This document shows positions 39,993-51,240 of a stretch of 64,000 bases of DNA, piece after piece (positions within the stretch are counted from its first letter, which is position 1; each line of letters starts with the position of its first letter). This DNA comes from Xylona heveae TC161 (taxonomy: Eukaryota > Ascomycota > Xylonomycetes > Xylonales > Xylonaceae). The translations under genes were made by a program, and so were the position numbers. Under the pieces are notes generated by a model. The model did not search any database. It had not been told where the DNA came from and was given only the letters and a program-made list of their open reading frames with translations. The stretch covers positions 873,726-937,725 of the forward strand of contig NW_017264193.1 in assembly GCF_001619985.1 (NCBI RefSeq), read 5' to 3'.

Positions 39993-41757
39993 ATGGCTGA
40001 TCAAGGTACGATAGGTGGATCTGTCAGCTCTTTCGAACTTTCATCGTAATCCCTACTGACACTTTCCTAGCAAAAGTGGCCGAGGTCACTGCTTTATTGA
40101 ACAAGCTTCGTGAGGATTTAGTCAAGAAATCGCTATCCGTGACCGGTAAGTCTTGGCAGCATGTGTATCTGCTGGGTGACTGCCAGTCTGATTAAAAAAC
40201 AATTAAAAGAAAAGCAAAAGACGTTTGAATCTCTCAAGATACTCGGACGTAGTGTCCAGAATGCGGCTCCCATCTTCACGAAAGACGTAAGACATTTTGC
40301 TCCTACTGCACTGCGTTTCCTGTTGTCTAATATCCAAGCTCTACAGGGAATCGAGGTCCTCGGGCGACATGGTTTAGATGCTTCACCGTCGGCTGCGTCA
40401 AGAGAAGCCTTGAAGTGCCTAGCCAATGCTCTCTTTCTCGAGTCAAAGACCAGACAAATATTTGTCGATCTTGGTTTCGCAGAAAAAGCAGCCGATCGAC
40501 TCAAGGTATGCGTGAGCTTGAAAATGATTTTTGTGGTAAAGCTCTTTAACATCTTTTCAGTGTGATAATCTAGACGACCAGTTCCTACTGTCCCGTCTCC
40601 TCTTTTATACAACTTACGATACCAACTTAGACTTTGATCGCCTAATAGACCAGCATAAGTTGGCTATTAATATCAATCAAGTAAGTGTTTTAAGTCGGAC
40701 GATCGGACGAACACTTTCGGACAGTGGTGTAACACAATATGCAGAACATTACCAGAATCGCAAAACATTTCAGCAAAAAGAAGCACAAGTTGCCACTGGC
40801 GCCCCAGGAGGAAATGGCATTATCCGAGTCTCTCAAACTAATCTTCAACATCAGCCACTATTATCCCGATCGCACTGGCTGTTTCACATCGTCCATCCCT
40901 GAAATCCTCAAAATTCTTCTGCGCCTCAAACTGCCTACCCCACCAATGGACCCTCCTGTCAACTTCCTCGTCAATGCACTCATCAACCTTGATCTCGAAG
41001 ACAAAGCTGGTCAAGCCGTTGGTAGCAGCTTGCTGTTTCCTAAATTTGATACAAAGTGCAATGCTGAAATGCTAATCAATCTTCTTGACGAAGCCATTGT
41101 CGTGTATCGGGGAGAGCAGCGTGACGTCTTGGCCGCGCCGTTAGTTACTTTAATACGGCGCGTCCATGATTGTGCTCCCGATGGAGTCAAGCGGTATATG
41201 CAATGGCTTCTGTTACCCTCCGACGAAGAGCGAGCAAAGCCGCTTGGAAAATCGGATACGTTAGCATCACGCTTACTACGGCTCTCATCGGAATCAACGT
41301 CACCCCCCATGCGGGAGTCCATTTCGTCTTTGATGTTTGAGCTTTCCGGCAAGGACGCTTCAAGCTTTGTCAAGAATGTTGGATATGGATTTGCGTCTGG
41401 TTTCCTTGTCAGCCACAATGTACCCATCCCGGAAAATGCCATGGAGGCTTGGAGCACTCAAGGGCAAGATTCGAGCAAAGAATCGGGCAAAAGCAGCCAG
41501 GAGGCCTTTATCAATCCGATTACCGGACAGCGCTTGGATAAGGAGGCCAAGGATACGGGCCCGCCCATGACGGACGAAGAAAAGGAACGCGAGGCAGAAC
41601 GTCTATTCGTACTGTTCGAAAGGTAAATTTGTCCCCTTTCCGCTTCAGGCTACACTTTGCTGATAATAACGTCAGGCTTAAGAAGACGGGCGTGGTGAAC
41701 GTGAAGAATCCCGTCGAACAAGCTGTTGACGAAGGACGATTTGAAGAGCTTGACTAA
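39993..41757 (+). CDS. ric8: Ric8 (synembryn), G-alpha guanine nucleotide exchange factor
   Basis: Cytosolic exchange factor and chaperone for heterotrimeric G-alpha subunits, 467 residues; in filamentous fungi it acts in polarity, growth and development. Exons: 39993-40005, 40071-40145, 40210-40286, 40347-40505, 40561-40680, 40745-41622, 41676-41757. The first exon is only 13 bases (MADQ). Armadillo-like helices are visible throughout, for example RREALKCLANALFLESKTRQ (read here as SREALKCLANALFLESK), FLLSRLLFYTTYDTNLDFD and LIFNISHYYP. The C-terminal part contains NPITGQRLDKEA and MTDEEKEREAERLFVLFERL, hallmarks of the family. It ends GRFEELD. All phases close (1404 bases). Confidence 0.92.
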
Positions 41758-42578
41758 ATGGTCTCTGTCTCACCAGAACCAGAATGATATAAGTGTCTTG
41801 CATTTGAGTGGAGTCACTGGAATTGCAGCAAAAGTTGTCATATTTCTTCCTCGACTACCCCCTTTTTTCCGTTGGATGTTATTGTCGCGTGTGCATCCTC
41901 GACTGCAGATTTCTGAAGCCCTGATGTTCTTCATCTTTTAGTAGTATTTAAACTCATTTTTACCTCTTTCTTGGATTTTAAACCAAAGGCTTCAATTTAA
42001 TATTTTATTTAAAGCGTATCATGTATAAAATTGTTTGTCTAATAATCCAGCCAGTGTAACAAGATTTATTCGATTGGTGAGGATGTTGCGGAATAGGTCC
42101 TTTAGCTGTAGACTGAGAGAACCAAATCCAGGGTCTCGCTTGTGTCCGCCATGGGAACCAGAACCCCAAACAAACCCCCACTACGCCAGATATCGTCATG
42201 CGGCATCGGACAGCTACGCCTTGTCTGCAATAAGGCCGCGAGACGCAAGAGCTATGTGGCCGCTTCGGAGCTCGACCACGAGTTCATCATTAATTTGTGG
42301 AGCCTTTACACAGCAACTTGGCTATTATAGATCGGCCAATGCGCGATTGCTAACATCTACTTCTTTGTCACCGCCTTTTGCCTGATCGTCGCGAGGGCAC
42401 CTATTGGTTCTATGCCTTTGGGCCTGCCACTTCCCTCGTAATTTTCAAACCACATAGATGAATAATATCAGTTCATGCGAATGCTTTGGTTCTTTCTCGT
42501 TGTGGATGTGACAGCATTAGGGCACCTTCGCAATCCAAAGCATCGCGACGCTGCAATCATTCTCATTTCGAGGTTGTG
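41758..42578. other. Intergenic, 5' of the kinase gene
   Basis: About 820 bases between ric8 and the Iks1-like gene. AT-rich at 41930-42060. Frames at 42005-42385 lack any recognisable similarity. Confidence 0.5.
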
Positions 42579-45200
42579 ATGGCGGATCCGGAATATCAGA
42601 GGAGCATGTCACTTGTGCCATATACAGGAGGGGGCGAGATTGTGCTGTAAGTAGAGTCACTTTTAAAGATGACTCGAGAAGAAGCTGTTTGTCATGGGAC
42701 GATCATTCAACTTTGTCGTTGACGGGTTGCGAATAGCTAGCTTGACACGCTGTCGTAATGGGCAATAACTAACGCTGATAATTTTAGACGCCACAACGAC
42801 TCAGTTGTCGTGTATGACCCTCAATCACAGCACCTAGTTCTCCGCGATGCATCGCACGAACTCATCAACTGCCCATACTGCGATCGGCCGTTACGGGACG
42901 ACCCACGTTCTAGCAGTCAGCATGGAGCAAACTCGGATATAGGAGCGAGCTTTGTGAACCCGGATTATTTTCGAATGCTACATCATAGCACACCTGGTTC
43001 AGAAGCAGAAGTGTCTCGGCCTGCCTCTTCATACGGTCCGCTCGACGACCCGACCGGTTCCAGCTTTACTGGCTCGGAAGAACCCCCAGCAAACTCTGAG
43101 TTCCTCGGCAGCGCCCCTACAACGTCATCATCTACTCACGGGATATCCTCCGCAGCATTCAGCCCAAACTATTTTGACAGGTTCTTCGTTGAGGAAGGGG
43201 TGCTTGGGAGAGGTGGCAAGGGAGTTGTGTTGTTGGTTAGACATGTGCTGGATGGCGTATCCCTGGGAAATTTTGCCTGCAAACGTGTCCCGGTGGGCGA
43301 CGACCACGAATGGCTTGAAAAAGTTTTGATAGAGGTGCAGCTATTGCAGCACCTTTCTCATCAAAATCTCGTCTCCTATCGCCATGTCTGGCTTGAAGAC
43401 GTCAAGCTGACCAACTTTGGTCCCAGCGTCCCCTGCGCTTTCATCTTACAGCAGTACTGCAATGGTGGAGATCTACATCAATATATACTCAAGCCCCACC
43501 CGTCGAATGATACTTCCTCCGCTGCGCAGAAGCTAAAAGATCGACTGCGGCGGCGGTCAAAAGGGCAGGTTGAGCCGCTGGAGGAATCTTCGGGGCCTAG
43601 GAAACTCACTTTCGAGGAGATATACTCCTTTTTCAAAGACATTACATCAGGCCTGCATCACCTCCACGCCAACGGCTACATTCACAGGGATTTAAAACCA
43701 AGTAATTGCTTGCTGCACAAGACTGGGAAAGAGACGCGCGTCTTGCTGAGCGATTTTGGAGAGGTGCAAATTGAAAATGCTGCACGTCGTTCCACCGGGG
43801 CTACTGGCACAATCTCTTACTGCGCGCCAGAAGTATTGCGCCCTGAGGGCCCAGATGGTACACTGGGAAATTTCACAACCAAATCGGACATTTTCTCTCT
43901 TGGCATGATTCTTCATTTCATGTGTTTTGGTTGCCTGCCTTACAAAAACGCGGACGACATCAACGAAGAGAACGAAGACCTTGATCAACTTCGCGCAGAG
44001 ATTAGCATCTGGCCGGGCTTTGACGATGTCAAAGGCCGAATGCGCTCAGACCTGCCAGAGAAATTATACAAGGTTTTGAAAAGTCTGCTGGCTTTCAATC
44101 CCGCGGATCGGCCCAGCGCAGAGGAAGTATTGAACGGGATTAGAACAGGCGGAACTATCGATGAGAATGGTGCAGCTGGGTTTGGACATTCTGCACCAAG
44201 TCCCTCTAGCTCGGTCATCGACAACCTACGATCCGTGCCCCGTATTACTCGCGTTGATAGCCCAGCGCCCGGTGCTGCCAGAAACAACGTCAATGGCATG
44301 GGTAATGCCACCCCTGCTCGGTTTGCTCAGCATCCAAATTCTATTGTTGCAGCATCTTCCTCGCTCGCACCCGTTCCTCGACCCGTCACGCGGGCTTCTA
44401 ATCTTCGATCCTCCACTCTCCTCGACGACGTTAACAACAGCAACAACAATGACAACAATCGCGAATCATCCTTTGATAATAATGGATATGGTACAAATGG
44501 TACAATCAACCAGCCCTCGAACCAGAGCGTCGATCAAAAGCCCGACCACCACCCATCATCTATCGACGGCGCCTCTTCAGGCTCCAGTCTCATTCTGCGC
44601 ACCCGTAGGGTCAATCGCCCTTTTACTCCTACCAGAAGCATCAACAGCAACGGGTCAACTACATCCAGCGCCCGCCTCAGCCCACATCCGAGTCCATCCG
44701 AGCAGCAACCCTCTTTAAACGGACAACATATCCATCACCAGCACGGCAATTTTGATATTTATCTCCACCATGACCGCCAACACGAACGCCGGCTTTCTCT
44801 TCACCCGCAACTCATGCCCCCGCCTACCTTGCCGTCGCGAATCCATTCCGCTTTTCGCCAGCTGGGTGGTCCAAGCACATGGACCCTGGCCAAAGTAGTC
44901 CTGTTGGTCTTCAAGATTATGACCATCGCTCGTCCTTGTTCCCCCTTTGCTGCAAACCCATGGGTGTTATATCCCCTGATATGTCTCGCCGCTGTGGACG
45001 TTGCTCTTGGCCGAAGCGAAGGCGCACATGATGGCGGGTCCAGACCAGCTTACGGCCAGTGGCAAAGAAGCAGTATCAGAGTGCGAGTGTTGGTTTCTTT
45101 CATTCTGCTCGCTCTACATCTTGGCGTTTTGCTACTTGCTGCCAGGTGGGATACCTTATGTATTGTTCACGGGCGGGACCGAGAATGGGTGAATATATAA
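42579..45200 (+). CDS. Iks1-like serine/threonine kinase with hydrophobic C-terminus
   Basis: Protein kinase of 826 residues resembling yeast Iks1, whose role is poorly known. Exons: 42579-42646 and 42788-45200. The N-terminus MADPEYQRSMSLVPY leads to DSVVVYDPQSQHL and a CPYC pair at residues 51-54. Kinase landmarks: glycine loop LGRGGKGVV (about 162-170), Lys188 in FACKRV, catalytic loop YIHRDLKPSN (Asp324), DFGE at 345-348 and APE at 369-371. A roughly 300-residue Asn/Ser/His-rich linker follows. The last 100 residues contain two or three hydrophobic segments (about 724-763 and 788-810), suggesting membrane anchoring. The first exon supplies the only upstream ATG and joins in phase (2481 bases). 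Confidence 0.87.
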
Positions 45201-45608
45201 GCAAGCATATTCTATTGTGGGCTCATTTTATTTTATTTTATTTTTCTTAAGGTTTGGTAGTCTAAAACTGCATTGCATGGTATTCCTCGTCAATGCTGCT
45301 TGTATTAACAGCACTCCATATCAGATCAGATCAAAAAAGATAAAATGGATGAGATATGTATAGTGAATTGTCTCTATTTTTCAGTACATATGGTATATCG
45401 TATATATATCTAATGCTCGCTAGTATATTATGCATTGTATCATAAATGCATATTGGACTTTAGCTCGTTACTGCTCGCGTCGCCACCAGGACTTGGCTGG
45501 AAAGCAAAAGAAAAAAAAAAGGGGTGGGGTGGTTTTGAAATGCAAAAATGATGATATACAAGGGGTGATATGTTGAGGAATATGTGCGCTCAATCAAGCT
45601 ATCCCAAA
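45201..45608. other. Intergenic, convergent 3' ends
   Basis: Very AT-rich, with TTTTA repeats at 45225-45246 and several TATATA runs near 45390-45440. It probably holds the 3' ends of the kinase and permease transcripts. No gene. Confidence 0.6.
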
Positions 45609-47049
45609 TTACTCTTGGTACCGGGCAGGGAGGAACTGGCGGCGATGCGCGACAGTGCGCTTGGCCATGGCTTGGGCCTTGAGGGAGCGGCGAGCGAGAG
45701 GGCTAATGGTAGCAGTCTCGTTGCCGAAGATGCTGCCTGGGCCAAAGTCAGGGACGCCGCCCAGAGTGCCAAAGATGTCACCAATATAGTTGGTAGCGTT
45801 GACACCTTGGGCAAAAGTGGTGTTCCAGTTGTCCAGAATGCCCTGGACGACCTTGACGCCGGCAAGGTAGATGTTGGTAACGGCAGGAGAGAAACCGCCC
45901 TGGTGGGCCCAGAGGAGGTTAAAGGTGGCAGACTCGCCGGGGTACGGGCGGTCAAAATCACTGGCAGTGCGCATGACGATGATTCGGCTAAAGTCGACAA
46001 GGCCCATCCATGCGCCACGCATGAGCGCCTCGAGGGAAGCATTGTCCTCCTGAGCGGTAGCACAGTAGACACCAGAACCGTTGGTCAAGAGACGGGTGAA
46101 GTTGCCAAAGGCCTCGCCGAGGATCTTGCCAGAGTAGTAGACGTCCGAGGTGGCAACGTCGCACTCAATGACGCTGGGGCCGGCAGCACCAGCAGCATAG
46201 GCGGCAGAAACAGCGTAGTTGGCACGGTAGGCCTTGGCGGAGGCGCTATCGGTCAAGTTGGCAGTCTTTGCGAATCCGACGGCAAGGCTACGGAGAGCCT
46301 CGTTGACCTCAAACACCTCCGTGCCGTAGATGCTCTCAGGATACTCGCCCGGAGCAGTAGCGCCCTGGGGAATATAGCTGTTGGATGCGTTAGTACATGT
46401 GAAAAGCAATTGCAACAAGGAGAGAAAATATGGTAACCTACCCAGTGGAGTAATTGGCAGGAATCTCGCGAGGGTCAAACTCGTACTGGAGGGCAACCTG
46501 AACGGCGTACTTGGCAAAAGTGACACTGCCAAGGGTTGCAACCTCGGGGTTGATACCGGCGATACCGCCAATGAAGAAGTAAGTGGAAGTGAGGTCAAAC
46601 AGAGGAGTAGCGACCAGCGAAGCAACGGTAACAGCGGCATTGATTTCTGCAGGAGCGTTAATGAAATTATCGCGTAAATTCGATAGTTGCGGTGAAACGT
46701 TGAGGTCTCTTACCAGATTCTCCCGTAATCAGCTGGCAAATCTCGCCGTTCGCTGTACAGTGCACATCGGGAAAGAGCGGGGAGAAGCCCGGAACAGTAA
46801 TGTTTTTCTCCAGAATGTCAAATTCAGGAATGCCATGCCAGACAGCAGCCTCAGGTTCAAACTATTGGTGATAAATCAGTCCATTGCGCTTGGGGTTCAA
46901 CAAAGTAATCAATTGACTCTAACCATGCTGATAATCATAATTTTGGGCTTGATCTGCTCAAAGTGAGGAAACGGTATTTTGGGCACGCTGACAGCCGATA
47001 CGGCTGTCGCGCAAGTGGCCGCAAGCCCGGCGAGAGTTGAGAAATGCAT
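45609..47049 (-). CDS. Purine nucleoside permease (NUP family)
   Basis: Protein of 415 residues in the NUP family, first described as a Candida purine-nucleoside transporter. Family members carry a signal peptide and lack multiple TM helices, so a role in binding or cell-surface processing of nucleosides is also plausible. Exons: 47049-46924, 46861-46714, 46646-46442, 46377-45609. A signal peptide starts MHFSTLAGLAATCATAVSA. Conserved parts: KPKIMIISMFEPEAAVWHGI, FPDVHCTANGEICQLITGES, FFIGGIAGINPEVATLGSV, GYIPQGATAPGEYPESIYGT and MRTASDFDRPYPGESA. The first intron begins GTTAGA. Several N-glycosylation sequons are visible. All phases close (1248 bases). Confidence 0.9.
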
Positions 47050-48973
47050 ATTGAACAAGGGATACTGCGCTGGAAATGCAATTGATTTGAACTTTGTTCT
47101 TCTCTTACACTTGCCAATTGCACTGCGACAATCTCACGCTTCTCGAAAAGTTTGAGCTCTCCACGGAAACTTGCGAAAGGTAGCTTTGGGAAGCTATTTA
47201 ATGCAGTCGGGCAAAGAAAAACAAGCCCAGCTCGAGCGCTCGGAGTGGTTGCTGGGTTCGGGCTCCTCCGACAGGACCGCAATCGAGCCAGATGTACCGA
47301 ACTCTGATAGCGCAGGAGCGCCTGCCCTGTGGGACCTGAAAAGTTCCGTCATAGGTTTTGTGGCACCGTGATCAAGACAAGGGAAAACCAATAATATTCG
47401 ATCCTTATCTTTGGGACCCCTGCATTTTGCGCCGAACTTTGCTTCATGGATGCAATCAGGGACGCATGTGCAGTTGCCGAATAAGGCAAGGTTAGGCTGT
47501 AGAAGCACCGAAAACATAGTGGAGGCTGGGGGGATTGCCCAGCCAAGACTGGCGATAACGCTTTGCCATGCCGGGTAAGGAAGCTTAACTATCCAGCTGA
47601 ACCGGTCTCGGTCGGTCACTAGCCATGCTCTCGTTTGTCGCTGGACCGATTTGCGAGTTCAGGAACGAGGAACAACCTTGAGAATGAGGCTGTCACTTGC
47701 AGGGATAATCATTCGTTGCATTTACTTATGCCAATCACAGAACATTTTGGACTTGCAATGTTCAGGCAAGTGTGCGGTGACCTCAGCTGGCCATGTGTCG
47801 TGCATACAGCATGTCCATCAATTTGGCCAAAGAGCCGTGCATTCGTAAATGCATGTTCTGCTTCCTGTCCATTTTCTCAACAAGGATGCCCCAAAGGGTT
47901 TGCTCATGATCTAGAGGATCGGAAGGTGTTGAAAAATTGAGCCTTCGGAAAAGAGAGATGCACTTGGGTGGTGGGTACCTGCTCGCAGCAGCGGGCCCTT
48001 GCAGGAGGTCTAGCCGTACTGTAGTCCATCAATTTCGCCGCCAACGCGAGCGGGTCCTTACGGAGTACACTTTGCCTTCGATAACAGTAATTTTGTAGGC
48101 ACATCATCTTGGAAACGATAGAGATAGCCCTTGTAGATAAACTCACGTGGACAAAGAATATGCAAACATGGCACCTCTGATTCGCATACCGAAGAGACTA
48201 AGATCGACTGACGCATTTCGCCCATTTTTCTTCACCCCTTCAATGTGCCTTCTTGCAGCTATGTCAGCCTTATTGGCGAACGTGGAGTACTCCACTTCCC
48301 CGTCTTTGGGGTTAAAAGGGTTCCTGCATATAATTATTAGTCGATAGCTAGCCGTAATCGACGTTGACTGAAATCCGAGAAGAGCAAGCAATAACAAAAG
48401 GAAGAGAAGGAGACAGAAAGAAAAAGGGAGAACAGCATGTAATGGTTAGCTCAAGGGACTTTGTCTGTCTCTCCTTGCCATATCCTTCGCAGTGCTTATC
48501 TTCCCCGCTAAAAGTTTACACGCGACCAGACTTGGCAGAGTGGCTTTGCTGCTAAGTCGTGACGGGTTCAAGCAAGAATGACCAAAGCAAGAAACCATAC
48601 CGTGAGTCAGCAGGATATCAGTGATCTCTCATATCTCTTCATCTCCGTGATGTCAAGTGTTAACTTGGTGGAAACTGAGAAGTCGTCTCGTCGGACAAAC
48701 AGAGAGCCGTTGGGAGGCTTAACCCGGATTAGTTAAGATCCCGCTGCCGGGACTGTAACTATAGAGACTCGGCTAACTTGGTCCCTCCCGGCCAAACTCG
48801 GCCAAATTATCATCACCATCAGCCGTCCTCAGCTGCTATCAACACAAGTACGAGACTCCAATCTAAGCTCGCCAACCACAACGTTAATACCTTTGCTTCG
48901 ACTTTGTCTTTGAACCTTTCTTCTCCCTTTCACCGCCACGTGCCATTAGCCGAACGCACTGACGCACTCGATA
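47050..48973. promoter_or_regulatory. Divergent intergenic region, permease / pantothenate synthetase
   Basis: About 1.9 kb. Frames at 47194-47619, 47635-47940 and 48143-48397 look non-coding. A tRNA-like A-box and a weak B-box occur near 48532-48572 but do not fold into a tRNA. The last 200 bases before the plus-strand gene are pyrimidine- and A-rich, as expected near a promoter. Confidence 0.45.
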
Positions 48974-50104
48974 ATGCAGTCCTGCCTCCGCGTCTTCCGG
49001 GACGTCGCCGCTCTCCGCCAATGCCGGCGACAACTCCTGCTAAGCCAGCGCACCGTGGGGCTGGTCCCGACCATGGGTGCCCTTCATGCTGGACATCTAT
49101 CACTGATTCGACAAGCCGCACGCGAGAATGATGAAGTCTTTGTGAGCATCTTTGTGAATCCCACACAATTTGGCCCGAACGAGGACCTGGGCAGCTACCC
49201 ACGGACATGGGACGCGGACATGGCCAAGCTGGCCGAGCTTGACGCCGAGCTGGAAGCACTGGCATCTAAGAAACAGAGCGGCGCAAATAACGTCATCGCC
49301 AATACACTTGCGAAAGCCACAAATTCATCTTCAGCCACAGCAGCCGGCGAGAGCGACGCTGGCGTTGGCGGCCGTATAACCGCCATATTTGCTCCCACCG
49401 CCGCAGCTATGTACCCATCAGTGCGATCCCCCACGGAGCCATCGACAGGTAACTCCTTTATTACCATCGATCCACTTTCACGACTTCTCGAAGGAGCCTC
49501 TCGACCGGCTTTTTTCCGCGGCGTCACGACCGTGTGCATGAAGCTATTCAACATTGTCGAGGCGGAGCGCGTATATTTTGGCCAAAAGGACGTGCAACAG
49601 ACTGTCATTATTCGCAGAATGGTGCAAGACTTTTTCGTCAACACTCAAGTTCGAATTGGCGCGACCGAGCGTGAGGCCGACGGACTCGCGATGAGTTCGA
49701 GAAACGTATATTTGGGAGATCGACGAAGAAAGGTGTCGACAGTTTTGTATAAGTCTTTGAGGTCTGCGGAAGATACATATCTCAACTATAACCTCGGCGA
49801 GAAGCGCTTGTCTCGTGCCGATGTCCTGGGACCGGCTCAAGATCTGCTGCGTGCCGTTACCAGCGAGCAAGAGCTCCTGCCTCCCTCGCAACGCTCGCGG
49901 ATTGAATTGGATTATCTTTCACTTGCGGATCCAGATACGCTTGAAGAACTGGACGAGGTGGATCCCTCACGAGGCGGGATCCTCAGCGGTGCGGTCCGCA
50001 TGCTCCCCATCGAGGAGGCCGTCGAAGGCGAAGACGGCGGACTGGGAGATGGTAAGGTCACGGTGCGGTTGATTGACAACATTATTCTTCAACCAAGGGT
50101 TTGA
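48974..50104 (+). CDS. pan6: Pantothenate synthetase (pantoate-beta-alanine ligase)
   Basis: Joins pantoate and beta-alanine with ATP hydrolysis to AMP, the last step to vitamin B5. 376 residues in a single exon. Nucleotidyl-transferase motifs: VGLVPTMGALHAGHLSLIR at about 28-46 (HIGH-like), SIFVNPTQFGPNEDL at 58-72, FFRGVTTVCMKLFNIV, VYFGQKDVQQ and DGLAMSSRNVYL (KMSKS-like). Bacterial enzymes have about 280-290 residues. The extra length here comes mostly from a Ser/Ala/Asn-rich insertion after residue 90 (about 45 residues) and a shorter insertion near the C-terminus. It lies divergent from the permease with no sign of shared function. Confidence 0.93.
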   Translation: MQSCLRVFRDVAALRQCRRQLLLSQRTVGLVPTMGALHAGHLSLIRQAARENDEVFVSIFVNPTQFGPNEDLGSYPRTWDADMAKLAELDAELEALASKKQSGANNVIANTLAKATNSSSATAAGESDAGVGGRITAIFAPTAAAMYPSVRSPTEPSTGNSFITIDPLSRLLEGASRPAFFRGVTTVCMKLFNIVEAERVYFGQKDVQQTVIIRRMVQDFFVNTQVRIGATEREADGLAMSSRNVYLGDRRRKVSTVLYKSLRSAEDTYLNYNLGEKRLSRADVLGPAQDLLRAVTSEQELLPPSQRSRIELDYLSLADPDTLEELDEVDPSRGGILSGAVRMLPIEEAVEGEDGGLGDGKVTVRLIDNIILQPRV

Positions 50105-50434
50105 TGCGGCACGCATTTTCTGCTATCGCCTTTTATGCATAATGTATATATTTGCCAAATATTTTCGGCATGACCGTTCAGTAATACCCTCATTTTCTTT
50201 TCTTTATTTTCTTTATTTTTTTATTTTAAATTTTTTTGGTTTGTTTTTTTAACGTTCGAAATGCTTCTGAACATATACAGATCTAGCATCGCATTTCGAT
50301 ACCCTACTCAAAAGTTACATGAGTCGTCATTTTTCTCAGGTAAAAGGATTTAGTTAGCCTTAGATACAAAAGATTATGTTCAATAGAATTGACTTAACGT
50401 GCACACATCGAGGGTAAATGTAATCAATATTCTG

Positions 50435-50475
50435 TCTTCTTCTTCTTCTTCTTCGTCGTCGTCGTCGTCGTCGTT
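50435..50475. repeat. Compound (CTT)n(CGT)n microsatellite
   Basis: About six CTT units run directly into about eight CGT units. It is non-coding in the model given here. Confidence 0.9.
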
Positions 50476-50793
50476 GTCGCATTCCTTTATCGCCCTTCTA
50501 GCGCCTGGTATATAGTTTGCAGGTACACTGAAACTAGACCCGAGTCCGTTTCCCCAGAATTCGGCTACCAACCTGCCAACCTGCCCAGGACCACTGACCC
50601 ACACAGTCCAACCGTCAACCATTCCTTTAACCGACCCCGTTAAGCTGCGCTGCCACGCTACTCCGCTACTCCGCTATGGAGCACGGTGTATTTCCCCGCC
50701 TCAAGGTCATACACGACATGCACCAACGCTCGTCGCTCGAAAACTCGAAAACAACGTGACTGGGTCTCTTTGCGGATCTCGACAGCCTTGTAT

Positions 50794-50828
50794 CCAGATT
50801 CCAGATTCCAGATTCCAGATTCCAGATT
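50794..50828. repeat. Seven-base tandem repeat CCAGATT
   Basis: Five perfect copies, followed by degenerate CCAGCTA, CCAGAAT and CCAGATC units to about 50850. It lies about 120 bases ahead of the start of the small membrane-protein gene. Confidence 0.9.
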
Positions 50829-50949
50829 CCAGCTACCAGAATCCAGATCCCAGCTTGAAAAACAGATTGAAGGCGTCTCAGGATAGAGCACAGCTGCTGC
50901 TAGACCAGGACCAGTAGACACACCTCCCACTTCCTTCGACCGCGAAAGG

Positions 50950-51206
50950 ATGAGAGCTTCAACCGGGTCGAAGACGGGCGGAAGGATGGGAACATCAACC
51001 GGGTCAAAAACGGGCAGGACACGCCCAGTGCATGCTCCACGTAGCTCTAGCTCTGTCCCGTCAAGAACGACACCAGGAGATCCCGCAGGGGCATCGTCAT
51101 CGTCGTCGGCATCAACGTCGGCATCGAACACAGCTTCAGATCGAGCTGCGGCTCCATCGACTAAACAAACAGCTTCTACCGAAAAGACAAATACATCATC
51201 CACACG

Positions 51207-51240
<34 letters not shown>

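Larger units (their letters stand above)
50105..50949. other. Intergenic with several simple repeats
   Basis: T-rich after the pantothenate synthetase stop (50185-50255). It then carries a CTT/CGT microsatellite and a seven-base tandem repeat, listed separately. The rest may be promoter and leader of the next plus-strand gene. Confidence 0.55.

Noticed and set aside
47194-47619. 141-codon minus-strand open frame
   Set aside because: No family resemblance; lies in the divergent promoter region between two well-supported genes.
48532-48572. tRNA-like A-box TTGGCAGAGTGG with a nearby GGTTCAAGC
   Set aside because: Acceptor and T-arm stems do not pair, and the B-box departs from the consensus; not a tRNA gene.
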